Positions 34,596-42,956 of a stretch of 64,000 bases of DNA are shown here, piece after piece (positions within the stretch are counted from its first letter, which is position 1; each line of letters opens with the position of its first letter). Location: assembly GCF_002332425.1 (NCBI RefSeq), contig NZ_NRGS01000018.1:1-64000 (forward strand), given 5' to 3'. The position numbers were made by a program, and so were the translations under genes. Under the pieces are notes generated by a model. It saw only the letters and a program-made list of their open reading frames with translations. It searched no databases and was not told the origin of the DNA. Source of the DNA: Brachybacterium alimentarium. GTDB lineage: Bacteria > Actinomycetota > Actinomycetes > Actinomycetales > Dermabacteraceae.

Positions 34596-35596
34596 GCGCC
34601 GCCTGGAAGCTCGCCGTCACCGCGGACTACGCGAACGCCGACGGCTCGACGATCTACGGCGACATCGGCCTGGGCACGCTCGCCGAGCAGGGGATCGAGT
34701 GGTCCCTGGTGGGCGAGGCCGGCCGTGACCTGCGCGGTGAGGAGCTCGAGGGCTTCGATGCCCTCTTCCTGCTGAGCGGCACGCCGTTCGGCTCCGCGCA
34801 GCTCGAGGGGGTCACCACCCTGAAGCACGTGGCGCGCTTCGGCGCCGGCTTCGACTCGGTGGACCTCGCCGCCTGCGACGCGGCCGGCATCACCGTCACC
34901 AATGCCCCGACCGGGCTGCGCGTGCCGATGGCGCACACGGCGCTCACCTTCCTGTTCGCCCTCGCGCACACCCTGCTGCCCAAGGACCGCCTGGTCCGCG
35001 AGGCCGACTGGGACCGCAAGGCCGAGTACCGGGGCCCGGGCCTCGCCACGGCCACGATCGGGATGATCGGGCTGGGCGGGATCGGCCAGGAGACCGTGCG
35101 CCAGCTGCGCGCACTGAACCTCGAGGTCATCGCCTGGAACCGGTCCCCGCGGCCGGAGTTCTGCGCCGAGGTGGGCGTGGAGCAGCTCGATTTCGACGAG
35201 GTGATCGCCCGCAGCGACTACCTGATCGTCACGGTCGCCGCGAACTCAGGGACCCGCCACCTGATCGGTGCACCGGAGCTCGCTCGGATGAAGGACTCCG
35301 CGTTCCTCATCAACATCGCCCGCGGCGCCGTCGTGGACGAGCCCGCACTGATCACAGCGCTGCAGGACGGCACGATCGCCGGCGCCGGGCTCGACGTGTT
35401 CGAGGTCGAGCCGCTCCCGGCGAGCAGTCCGCTGATCGGCCTGGAGAACGTGGTGCTGGCCCCGCACTCCCTGTGCTGGACCAAGGACTTCGCGGAGAGC
35501 ACCGGGGCCGAGGCGCTCGGCGAGGTCATCGCGATCGCGAGCGGGAACAGCCCGCGCAACGTCGTGAACTCGCCGCGCCCGGCGACCGGATCATGA
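34592..35596 (+). CDS. D-2-hydroxyacid dehydrogenase family protein
   Basis: This 334-residue NAD-dependent dehydrogenase is of the phosphoglycerate-dehydrogenase type. The Rossmann motif is IGLGGIGQETV (about residue 155), the catalytic Arg and Glu lie in NIARGAVVDEPAL and GAGLDVFEVEPL, and the His is in LAPHSLCW. It reduces a 2-keto acid to a D-2-hydroxy acid or the reverse. The start overlaps the previous stop and the end overlaps the next start, so translation is coupled. Having an FMN-type and an NAD-type 2-hydroxyacid dehydrogenase side by side suggests interconversion of the configuration of one 2-hydroxy acid. Confidence 0.87.
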   Translation: MSAAWKLAVTADYANADGSTIYGDIGLGTLAEQGIEWSLVGEAGRDLRGEELEGFDALFLLSGTPFGSAQLEGVTTLKHVARFGAGFDSVDLAACDAAGITVTNAPTGLRVPMAHTALTFLFALAHTLLPKDRLVREADWDRKAEYRGPGLATATIGMIGLGGIGQETVRQLRALNLEVIAWNRSPRPEFCAEVGVEQLDFDEVIARSDYLIVTVAANSGTRHLIGAPELARMKDSAFLINIARGAVVDEPALITALQDGTIAGAGLDVFEVEPLPASSPLIGLENVVLAPHSLCWTKDFAESTGAEALGEVIAIASGNSPRNVVNSPRPATGS

Positions 35597-36387
35597 GCGA
35601 GCGCTCAGCGGCCGACGAGGCCCGCATCGCGGACCTGACCTGCGTCGTCACCGGCGCCGCGTCCGAGCGGGGCATCGGACGCGGAGTCGCCCTGGCCCTC
35701 GCCCGGGAGGGCCGCCCGCTGGCGCTGCTCGATCTCGACCAGGCGGGCCTCGCCACGGCGGCCGACGCCGCCCGCACGGCGGGATCTCCCCACGTGGTCA
35801 CCGCCCGCGTCGACGTGGCCGACGAGGCCTCGGTCGACGCGGCGGTCTCCGCCGTCGAGCAGGAGCCTGGCGCTCCCGCCATCGGCGCGCTCGTCTGCTG
35901 TGCCGGGATCGCGAACCCGACCCCGTTCCTCGAGATGACCAGCGAGAACTTCCTGCGCACGCTCTCCATCAACACGCTGGGCACCTTCCATCTCGCCCAG
36001 CGCGTGCTGCCGGGGATGCTCGAGCAGGGCCTGGGTCGGATCGTCGCGATGAGCTCGACCGCCGCGCAGGACGGCGGTGGCAACTTCTCGACCTCCGCCT
36101 ACGCCGCGTCCAAGGCCGGTGTGGAGGGCCTGATCCGGGGACTCGCGAAGGAGGTCGCCGGCACCGGCGTCACCACCGCAGCGATCGCCCCGGCCAACAT
36201 CGATACCGACATCATGGGAGGCCGACTCGAGGGGGAGCGACGCGAAGAGTTCGTCGCCCGCACCCCCGTCGGCCGACTGGGCACGACGGAGGAGCTCGGT
36301 GAGCTGGTGTCCTTCCTCGTCGGCCCGCACGGCGGCTTCACCACCGGCGCGACCTACAACCTCAACGGCGGTCTCCGCGTGGGCTGA
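35593..36387 (+). CDS. Short-chain dehydrogenase/reductase
   Basis: This 264-residue SDR has the cofactor motif TGAASERGIGRGVALAL, Tyr/Lys in YAASKAGV and Ser in MSSTAAQDG. It is clearly a paralogue of the SDR at 32380, sharing GxxSERGIGR-like and IDTDIMGG segments. The start at 35593 overlaps the upstream stop by ATGA. It is the last gene of the operon; a weak GGGCGCC/GGGCGCCC hairpin follows near 36407-36427. Substrate unknown. Confidence 0.88.
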   Translation: MSERSAADEARIADLTCVVTGAASERGIGRGVALALAREGRPLALLDLDQAGLATAADAARTAGSPHVVTARVDVADEASVDAAVSAVEQEPGAPAIGALVCCAGIANPTPFLEMTSENFLRTLSINTLGTFHLAQRVLPGMLEQGLGRIVAMSSTAAQDGGGNFSTSAYAASKAGVEGLIRGLAKEVAGTGVTTAAIAPANIDTDIMGGRLEGERREEFVARTPVGRLGTTEELGELVSFLVGPHGGFTTGATYNLNGGLRVG

Positions 36388-36560
36388 GCCCTGGACCATC
36401 AAGGGCGCCAGGCTTGCCGGGCGCCCAGGGGTGCCAGGCCCAGACGTGCCAGGCGATTGGGCACGCCGGAGAGCCTGACGCTCAGCGGCTCGGTTCCTGC
36501 GGCGATGTGCGTCCGGTTCTCCTGGCCCGCGGTTCCTGCTGCGGCCTGCTCGACGGTGCC

Positions 36561-36647
36561 CCACCCCGTCGGATTAGGCGGAATAGCGGTCCACCCCGTC
36601 TGAATGGGCGGAATAGAGGCCTCTCACCGCCTATTTCGACGGGGTGG
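36561..36647. repeat. Three-copy REP-like repeat (two direct, one inverted)
   Basis: Copies begin CCACCCCGTC and continue with GGATTAGGCGGAATAG (36561-36586) or TGAATGGGCGGAATAG (36591-36616). The third is inverted (36626-36647, ending GACGGGGTGG). The last two can form a long stem with a loop of about 10 bases. This layout resembles REP/BIME-type intergenic elements. Confidence 0.7.
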
Positions 36648-36716
36648 TGGGTCGGGCGCGGAGCATCAGGGGCTGCGTGCGTGGTGCTCGCGTCATGCGG
36701 GTCGATTCTCAGCAGG

Positions 36717-36890
36717 CACCGCGCGCTGGCATGCCCCGGCGCCGCGCGGACGCGCACAGGCACCGCGCGCTGGCACGCACAGGCACCGCGCGCTGGCATG
36801 CCCCGGCACCGCGCGGACGCGCACGGACACCGCGGGCTAACACGCACAGGCACGCCCAGGCAGCGCGCTGGCACGCACAGGCAGACGCCG
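36717..36890 (+). repeat. Imperfect GC-rich tandem repeats
   Basis: Units beginning GCACCGCGCGCTGGCA alternate between a ~44-base form ending in a CCGCGCGGACGCGCAC segment and a ~23-base form ending ACGCACAG, then decay toward 36890. No CRISPR-like constant repeat length or unique spacers are seen. Confidence 0.75.
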
Positions 36891-36956
36891 GACGCCGTGC
36901 CCCGGTCACCGGACGCCTGACGCCCGGCGCCGGGCGCAGCGCCCCGCCGGCAGCCG

Positions 36957-38240
36957 TCAGCCCCCTGCCCCGACGAGGCCGGGTAGCCAGGTGCTCAGCA
37001 GTGGGAAGAACGTGATCACCAGCAGCACACCGAGCATCGGGACGAAGAACGGCAGCACGCCCTTGATCACGCGGGTCACGGGCACCTTGGTCACCGATGA
37101 CAGCACGAACAGCACCAGTCCCACCGGCGGGGTCAGCAGGCCGATCATCAGGTTGAAGATCATCATCACGGCGAAGTGCACGGGATCGATGCCGTAGACC
37201 TCGGCGATCGGCGCCAGCACGGGCACCAGGATGAGGATCGCGGCCGTCGGCTCCAGCACGGCGCCCACGATCAGCAGCAGGATGTTGATCAGGATCAGGA
37301 ACACCAGCGGGCGGTCCGTGATCTGCAGGATCAGCTCCGTCATGACCTGCGGGGCCTGCTCGCGGGCCAGCACCCAGCCGAACAGCGAGGCGCTGGTGAC
37401 GATGATGAGCACGCTGCCGGTCGTCTCCACCGTGGAGGCGGCGATCCGCCCCAGCGACTTGCCGCTCAGGGTGCGGTAGCACAGGGCGAGGATCGCCACG
37501 TAGGCGACGCCCATCGCGGAGGCCTCGGTGGGCGTGACGATGCCCGACAGGATGCCGCCGAGGATGATCACGGCGGCCCCCGCGACGGGGAGCGCCTTGG
37601 CGACGTCCTTGACGCGCTGTGCCGTCGGCGGCTTCTCCAGGCGCAGGTCGTCGCGCTTGCGGGTCTGGAGCCAGACCATGATGCACAGCGCCACGACCAG
37701 CACCAGGGCCGGCACGATGCCGGCCATGAACAGCGAGCTCACGGAGAGCCCGGCGGTCACCGCGTAGATGATCGCGGGGATCGACGGCGGGATCATCGGG
37801 GCGATCAGTGAGGAGGCGCCCGTGATGCCGAGCGCGAAGCCCTCGGGGTAGCCGCGCTTCTTCATGGCGGGCACCTGGATGCGCCCCATCGCGGCCGCAT
37901 CGGAGATCGCCGCGCCGCTCATCCACGAGAACCCGAAGGACGTGGCGATGTTGACGTAGCCGAGCGACCCGCGCACGTGGCCGATCGCGCTGGTGGCGGC
38001 GTCGAACAGCCGGTCCGTCGCACCGGAGACGTTGGCCAGGTTGCCCAGCAGGATGAACATCGGCACCGCGAGGAGCGCGAAGTCGAACACGCCCGAGGCG
38101 GTCTGCTGGGCGGCGAGGGCCGCCGTGGCGGTGTCGTCCAGGATGATGTAGACGATCGAGGGGATCAGCAGCGCGATCCAGACCGGGACCCGCAGGGCGA
38201 GCAGCACCAGCAGCGCTGCGAACATGATCAGCAGAACCAT
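36957..38240 (-). CDS. dctM: TRAP transporter large permease (DctM type)
   Basis: This 427-residue membrane protein has about 12 helices and the DctM features GSLGYVNIATSFGFSWMSGAA-type and FALGITGASSLIAPMIPPSI-type segments. With DctQ and DctP it forms a sodium-driven TRAP importer for a carboxylate. It is the last gene of the leftward dctP-dctQ-dctM operon; its ATG is 4 bases after the dctQ stop. The substrate is not evident. Confidence 0.94.
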   Translation of the reverse strand: MVLLIMFAALLVLLALRVPVWIALLIPSIVYIILDDTATAALAAQQTASGVFDFALLAVPMFILLGNLANVSGATDRLFDAATSAIGHVRGSLGYVNIATSFGFSWMSGAAISDAAAMGRIQVPAMKKRGYPEGFALGITGASSLIAPMIPPSIPAIIYAVTAGLSVSSLFMAGIVPALVLVVALCIMVWLQTRKRDDLRLEKPPTAQRVKDVAKALPVAGAAVIILGGILSGIVTPTEASAMGVAYVAILALCYRTLSGKSLGRIAASTVETTGSVLIIVTSASLFGWVLAREQAPQVMTELILQITDRPLVFLILINILLLIVGAVLEPTAAILILVPVLAPIAEVYGIDPVHFAVMMIFNLMIGLLTPPVGLVLFVLSSVTKVPVTRVIKGVLPFFVPMLGVLLVITFFPLLSTWLPGLVGAGG

Positions 38241-38244
38241 GGGG

Positions 38245-38850
38245 TCACAGACCTTCCATCGAGGCGGCCTTCTCGACCGCGTCCGGGACCTCGGCAGGGT
38301 GCCGCAGGTACATGACGATGTTCAGGATCGTGTGACCCAGGATCATCAGGTAGCCGACGAGCACGGCGCCGTAGAGCAGGGGCATGGGCAGGCCGGTCGC
38401 GGTCAGAGCCAGGGGACCGGTCAGCACCATCAGCGAAATGGCGGCGACCACCATGTAGGCGGAGGCCGCCGCGACCACGAGCATCGCGAAGATCTGCGAG
38501 ACGGTGGCGAGCTTCCTGGGCAGGTAGACAGCGAGGATGTCCACCGCGATATGGGCGTTGCGGCTGGCCACGAAGCCGGCGCCGACGAACGTCAGCCACA
38601 CCACCAGCAGGCGCGCGACCTCCTCGCTCCAGGGCAGCGGCATGCTCAGCACGTAGCGGGTGAACACCTGGAAGATGATCATGCCGAAGACGGCGATCAG
38701 CAGGGCACCGGCCACGAAGCGCTCGGCGTCGACCAGCCAGGCGTACGGCCGGAAGCGCCTCTCGTAGTGGTCGCGCTCGATATAGGTGTCCAGGTCCGGG
38801 ACCTGGCCGTCATGGGAGCCCTCGACGGGCTGGGGAGACTGCATGCTCAC
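38245..38850 (-). CDS. dctQ: TRAP transporter small permease (DctQ type)
   Basis: This 201-residue protein has four predicted helices and the DctQ signature RYVLSMPLPWSEEVARLLVVW with the conserved Trp-Ser-Glu-Glu. The N-terminus is a ~45-residue polar tail. The GTG at 38850 was chosen because it overlaps the dctP stop as GTGA; an ATG two codons later is equally possible. Confidence 0.93.
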   Translation of the reverse strand: MSMQSPQPVEGSHDGQVPDLDTYIERDHYERRFRPYAWLVDAERFVAGALLIAVFGMIIFQVFTRYVLSMPLPWSEEVARLLVVWLTFVGAGFVASRNAHIAVDILAVYLPRKLATVSQIFAMLVVAAASAYMVVAAISLMVLTGPLALTATGLPMPLLYGAVLVGYLMILGHTILNIVMYLRHPAEVPDAVEKAASMEGL

Positions 38851-39905
38851 TGGACCGACTCCTGGATCTCGAGGTAGAGGTCGCCCCACGGGACCTTGCT
38901 GGGGAACTCGTCCGCGATGAGCTCCTGGAAGGCGTCGACGTCGACCTCGTCGTTGATGGTGATCGTGCCCTCGTCCTCCCACTCCTGGAGCGTCTGCTCC
39001 TCGGCCTCGACGATGCAGTCGCGGGTCGCGACGCGAGCCTTCTCCATGGCGTCCTCGACACCGGCCCTCTCGTCGGCCGTGAGGGAGTCCATGAAGTTCT
39101 CTGAGGAGACGATGTTGACGGCCTGGACCATGTGTCCGGTGAGGTTCAGGTAGTCCTGGACCTCGTAGAACTTCTGCACGTCGATCGTGGGGATCGGGTT
39201 CTCCTGGGCGTCGATCGCGCCCTGCTGGAGCCCCAGGTAGGCCTCCGAGAGCGCCATCGGGGTCGCGCTGCCGTGCATGATCGCGAAGCTCGTGATGTAC
39301 AGCGGGGCGTCGGGCGTGCGGATCTTCAGCCCGGCGAGGTCGTCCGGCTCGGTGATCGGGACGTTCGCTGTGATGTGGCGGGTGCCGTAGTACCAGGTGC
39401 TGTTCACGCGCAGTCCGGTCTCCTCGGCCATCTCGTCGTACACCTCGGCCATGATCGGGCCGTTGGTCGCCTCGTCGAACTGGTCGACGTCGGTGAACAG
39501 GTACGGGGCGTCGAGCACCGCGGCATCCGGGTACCAGACGCCGAGGAACGACGGTCCGACGACGCCCAGCTCGAGCCCGCCGGTGGCGATCTGCTCGGTG
39601 GTCTCGCCCTCGCCGCCGATCTGGCCGGACGGGTACGTCTCCACGGTGAAGCCGTCGTCCGCCAGCTCGCTGCGCAGCGTGGCCGCGCCGCAGGATTCGA
39701 CGGGGTGGGCGGGGTCGTACTGATGGGCGAAGCGGATGACCCGGGCATCGGGATCCACCGCCTGCTTCTCGATCTGGCTGGTGTCGACGGGCTCCCACAG
39801 CCCGCAGCCGGCGAGGGCGAGGGCCGACAGGGCTGCGGTGAAGAGCGTGGCGCCGCGCCGACGCCGGGTGCGACGGGCGGATGCCCGGGAGGAGAGGTGC
39901 GTCAT
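38847..39905 (-). CDS. dctP: TRAP transporter solute-binding lipoprotein (DctP type)
   Basis: This 352-residue protein has a basic N-terminus (SARRTRRRRG), a hydrophobic core and the lipobox LAGC, so it is membrane-anchored outside the cell. The DctP domain includes IRTPDAPLYITSFAIMHGSA, with the conserved Arg that binds the ligand carboxylate, and LSEAYLGLQQGAIDAQENP. It leads the TRAP genes. A possible short frame at 39902-40162 overlaps its start codon. Confidence 0.93.
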   Translation of the reverse strand: MTHLSSRASARRTRRRRGATLFTAALSALALAGCGLWEPVDTSQIEKQAVDPDARVIRFAHQYDPAHPVESCGAATLRSELADDGFTVETYPSGQIGGEGETTEQIATGGLELGVVGPSFLGVWYPDAAVLDAPYLFTDVDQFDEATNGPIMAEVYDEMAEETGLRVNSTWYYGTRHITANVPITEPDDLAGLKIRTPDAPLYITSFAIMHGSATPMALSEAYLGLQQGAIDAQENPIPTIDVQKFYEVQDYLNLTGHMVQAVNIVSSENFMDSLTADERAGVEDAMEKARVATRDCIVEAEEQTLQEWEDEGTITINDEVDVDAFQELIADEFPSKVPWGDLYLEIQESVQ

Positions 39906-40162
39906 CGCAGTCTCCCTTCTGAGAGGGGTTGGAGGAGGGGCAAGCGGTCAGAGGTGGGATCTATGGACGATGTCGTGATGCTATGGCACCGCGCCGGTCG
40001 GCAGCTGGCCGCGCAGCGACAGCTGCTCGTGCGACGCACCCCGGAGGATGAGGGGCGGGTCGGCGTGGGCGTGAGTCGTGCGGTGAAGAGGGTGGTCGTG
40101 GGCTGGAGAAGTGCCGGATGAGTCGTGGTGGGTGCGCGGAAGCGGAGTGACGTCATCGTCAC
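39902..40162 (-). CDS. Possible short upstream ORF of the TRAP operon (uncertain)
   Basis: An 86-codon frame begins at a GTG with AGAAAGGACC directly before it and ends in an ATGA overlap with dctP. The signals look like coupled translation. The translated text is rich in Thr/Arg/Pro/Ser, matches no family I recognise, and its third-position GC (about 75%) is lower than that of the neighbouring genes. It may be a leader that couples translation to dctP, or chance. Confidence 0.25.
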   Translation of the reverse strand: MTMTSLRFRAPTTTHPALLQPTTTLFTARLTPTPTRPSSSGVRRTSSCRCAASCRPARCHSITTSSIDPTSDRLPLLQPLSEGRLR

Positions 40163-40376
40163 GGTCCTTTCTCTGCGTGAGTCTCACAAACTATATAAAT
40201 CAGACGGCGAAGACAAGGGGGGTTCGGGGCGAGAGATCGGATGTCTGGGGAGCTGTTGAAAGCTGTGAAGAGGGGTCGACGGGTGGATTGGTCGTGGGGT
40301 CGTGGGGCCGTGGGGTCGGCGGGTGGACGGGTCGAGGGGCGGACGGGTGGAACGGGCGGAGGGGCGTCGTCGGCGG
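39906..40376. other. Control region of the TRAP operon
   Basis: This 471-base gap includes an AT-rich island around TATATAAAT (40192-40200), a palindrome GTGAGTCTCAC (40177-40187), an inverted repeat GTGACGTCATCGTCAC (40147-40162) and, further right, G-rich GGGTGGACGGG-type repeats (about 40280-40370). The AT-rich segment read leftward (TATATAG) is a plausible -10 for dctPQM. Confidence 0.5.
40177..40187. promoter_or_regulatory. Palindrome at the TRAP promoter
   Basis: GTGAGTCTCAC is a perfect 5+1+5 palindrome that would overlap the transcription start of the leftward TRAP operon. The binder is unknown. Confidence 0.4.
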
Positions 40377-41624
40377 TCAGGAGGGATCCTTCGCTCGGCG
40401 GCGAGTGGTGAGGAGCAGCCCGAGGGCGGCGACGAGCATCAGCGCGCCCAGCGAGGTGAAGGCGAGTCGGAAGTCGTCGAGTCCCGCCGGGCCGTTCGGG
40501 GAGAACCGGTCCAGCAGCAGTCCGATCAGCAGCACGGCGAGCAGCGACGACGAGTAGCCGCCGATGTTCACCATCCCGGTGGCGGTGCCGATCGCGCGAG
40601 GCGGCACGCCCGTGCGGGCGAGGTCGAAGCCGACCGAGCAGGTCGCCGACCCCACGGAGAGGGCGATGATCAGCGGCAGCAGCTGCCACGCGCTCAGCGG
40701 CACCGGGATCAGCAGCGTGATGGTCCAGGCGAGGGCCAGCACGCCTCCTGCGAGGAAGCCGAGCCGCGCGCGCTGGTGGGGGAACCGGCCGGTGAGCACT
40801 CCGATCATCGGGCCGATCGCCACCATCACCACGACGTTGACGGTGAGCAGGGTGCCGATCTCGGTGGGGCTCAGGCCGTGGCCGAGCGTCATGTACGGCA
40901 CGCCCCACAGGAACAGGAACGAGTTCACGCTCAGCAGGGTCAGGGAGTGCAGGAAGAAGCCGGACCACGCCGCACGGGAGGTGAACACGTCGCGCAGCAC
41001 CTGGCCGGGACGGACCGGGAGCGCCGGCGCGGCATGCGGATCCCCGGCGGGCTCGTCCTGCACGAACGCGATGACCAGCAGCACGCTGAGGACGAGCAGG
41101 AAGGCCAGCGAGGCCCAGGCGGGAGCCCAGCCGAAGCCCACCAGCAGCGCCAGGAACGGCACGGCCGCGACCGCCTGCCCGAACTGGCCGATCATCGTGG
41201 CGAGCTGGGTGAACACGGGGACCTGTCCGGTGGGGAACCAGGTGGCGATCAGCCGCACCACGCTGATCAGGGTGGCGGCGTCACCCACCCCGGTGAGAAG
41301 TCGGGCGATGAGGGCTGTGGGGACCTCCGTGGCCACGGCGAGGACTATCTGCCCGGCGGCCATGGTCACGGCGCCCAGCACCAGCATGCGGCGCGGTCCG
41401 ATCCGGTCCAGCAGCAGACCGGCCGGGATCTGCGCCGCCGCGTAGGTGCCCAGCTGCACGACGCCGAACAGGCTCAGCACGGCCCCGTCGACCGCGAAGC
41501 GTTCCGAGGCCTCGACGCTCGCCACCCCGAAGGCTGCGCGACCGGAGACGGCGCACAGGTAGGCGAAGACCCCGACGGCCCACACGAGGTGGGCGCGGGT
41601 GAGGCGCGAGGCGAGAGAGGTCAT
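40377..41624 (-). CDS. MFS transporter
   Basis: This 415-residue permease has 12 predicted helices and the MFS loop motif AGLLLDRIGPRRMLVLG between helices 2 and 3. RLLTGVGDAATLISVVRLIA in helix 4 fits the organic-anion or nitrate-type branch rather than drug pumps. The ATG at 41624 was chosen because the upstream in-frame extension is a Pro/Thr-rich low-complexity string; no good ribosome site is visible. It lies 10 bases from the kdgT stop and may be co-transcribed with kdgT. Substrate unknown. Confidence 0.85.
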   Translation of the reverse strand: MTSLASRLTRAHLVWAVGVFAYLCAVSGRAAFGVASVEASERFAVDGAVLSLFGVVQLGTYAAAQIPAGLLLDRIGPRRMLVLGAVTMAAGQIVLAVATEVPTALIARLLTGVGDAATLISVVRLIATWFPTGQVPVFTQLATMIGQFGQAVAAVPFLALLVGFGWAPAWASLAFLLVLSVLLVIAFVQDEPAGDPHAAPALPVRPGQVLRDVFTSRAAWSGFFLHSLTLLSVNSFLFLWGVPYMTLGHGLSPTEIGTLLTVNVVVMVAIGPMIGVLTGRFPHQRARLGFLAGGVLALAWTITLLIPVPLSAWQLLPLIIALSVGSATCSVGFDLARTGVPPRAIGTATGMVNIGGYSSSLLAVLLIGLLLDRFSPNGPAGLDDFRLAFTSLGALMLVAALGLLLTTRRRAKDPS

Positions 41625-41634
41625 GGAGGGGAGG

Positions 41635-42789
41635 TCACCTGGGGGAGGAGCGGGAGGAGTCGGAGTCGTGCGGGCCCGCGGCGCCGGTGGGGCGTTCGTC
41701 GGGATCACCCGCGGGACGAGGGGCGGCGTCGCCCCCGGACGACGCCGACGAGGCGCCGACGCCGACCGCGAGCGGTTCTCCGCGCTCGTCGAGCCCGTCC
41801 TCGTCCGGATCGCTCAGGGTGCCGTTGCGCCGGAGGAACCAGGCCGCGATGAGTGGCGCCGTGATCGCGGAGATCAGCACGGCCGTGGCGACCTGCACCG
41901 TCGCCACGCCCACGTACTGCTCGAAGCGTGGATCGGCCGACGCGATGATCGCCGGGGTGACGATCGAGTTCCCGGCCGTGGTGCCGGCCGCGAACCCGAT
42001 GCCGGCGCGCTTGCCGCGCCGCAGCAGGAAGCGGTAGGCGAGATAGGTGCAGCCACCGGTGAACGGGGTGACGACCAGGCCCAGCACGATGCCCGTCAGG
42101 CCGCCGGTGAGGATCGCGCTGAGATCGATCCCCGTGCCCAGGCCGAAGGCGAAGAAGGGGATCACGATGGTCGGGACCGGACGCATGATCTCGGTCCATC
42201 GGTGGTCGATGTTGCCCACGAGGATGCCGAGGATCAGCGGGATGATCGCGGCGGCGAAGGCGTCCAGCGGGATGGCGCCGAGGCCGGCCGCACCGATGAA
42301 CAGCATGGTGAAGAAGGGGCCGTCGTTGACGGCCGAGGCGACGTACGCGCCGCGGTCGGTCTTGGTGCCGTACTTGCCGGTGAAGGCGAGCCAGATGCCG
42401 CCGTTGGAGTTGTCGAAGGTGGCGAGCATGGCCAGGATCGAGATCCCCAGGATCCCGTCGAGGCCCACGGCGAAGCCGAGCGTCACGATGAGCAGGCCCG
42501 GCACGAGGGTCTTCCCGAGCAGGATCGCCCCGGTGGTGCCGGCGACGGGGCCGATGCTGCGCGGCGTGATCTGCATGCCGGTCGCGAAGATGACCAGCGC
42601 CATCATCGGCATCGGGGTCGCGAACAGCGCGGTCGTGAAGCTGCCGAGCTCGAGGAAGCCCGGTGCGGTGGTGCCGACCACGGCACCCAGGACCAGCGGA
42701 ATGACCATCGTCCCGCCGGGGATCTTGTCCATCGTGCCGTAGAGCGGCGAGCGGAGCGCGGCGAGGTTCGTCGGGGCTGCGTCGTTCAT
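41635..42789 (-). CDS. kdgT: 2-keto-3-deoxygluconate permease
   Basis: This 384-residue membrane protein matches the KdgT family, with KIPGGTMVIPLVLGA near the start, LATFDNSNGGIWLAFTGKYG, and FAAGTTAGNSIVTPAIIA near the end. It should import 2-keto-3-deoxygluconate, a product of pectin breakdown, by proton symport. The last ~60 residues are a polar, Ser/Asp-rich cytoplasmic tail absent from E. coli KdgT. AAGGAG precedes the ATG at 42789. An ATCCTATAGGAT-type site lies 140 bases upstream, and a LysR regulator is encoded next to it. Confidence 0.93.
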   Translation of the reverse strand: MNDAAPTNLAALRSPLYGTMDKIPGGTMVIPLVLGAVVGTTAPGFLELGSFTTALFATPMPMMALVIFATGMQITPRSIGPVAGTTGAILLGKTLVPGLLIVTLGFAVGLDGILGISILAMLATFDNSNGGIWLAFTGKYGTKTDRGAYVASAVNDGPFFTMLFIGAAGLGAIPLDAFAAAIIPLILGILVGNIDHRWTEIMRPVPTIVIPFFAFGLGTGIDLSAILTGGLTGIVLGLVVTPFTGGCTYLAYRFLLRRGKRAGIGFAAGTTAGNSIVTPAIIASADPRFEQYVGVATVQVATAVLISAITAPLIAAWFLRRNGTLSDPDEDGLDERGEPLAVGVGASSASSGGDAAPRPAGDPDERPTGAAGPHDSDSSRSSPR

Positions 42790-42926
42790 GGGGACTCCTT
42801 GTCGCCTCATCACGAGAAGGGGTGGTGCCGTCGCTCCCGGTCACAAGGGCGTACGGAGGCTGACCGGGGTGGGCGCGGGCGCCGGGTGAGGGGCCCGGAG
42901 CGGTACGGCTCGGTGCTCCGGGTGGG

Positions 42927-42937
42927 CCTATAGGATC
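42927..42937. promoter_or_regulatory. CCTATAGGAT operator before kdgT
   Basis: GCCTATAGGATC keeps eight palindromic bases (CCTATAGG) of the recurring ATCCTATAGGAT site. It lies between the lysR stop and the kdgT start, upstream of kdgT. Confidence 0.5.
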
Positions 42938-42956
42938 TATGACCGAGTGATGTCCG

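Larger units (their letters stand above)
36388..36956. other. Gene-free, repeat-rich spacer
   Basis: This 569-base gap between converging operons holds a group of three related ~24-base repeats (36561-36647) and a block of imperfect GC-rich tandem repeats (36717-36890). Open frames here translate to low-complexity Arg/Ala/His/Thr text and are not credible genes. Confidence 0.75.

Noticed and set aside
36717-36890. CRISPR-like array
   Set aside because: Repeat units vary in length and sequence, there are no unique spacers of constant size, and no cas genes are near.
36644-37015. Open frame over the tandem repeats
   Set aside because: The Arg/His/Thr/Ala-rich text only reflects the GC-rich repeat units.
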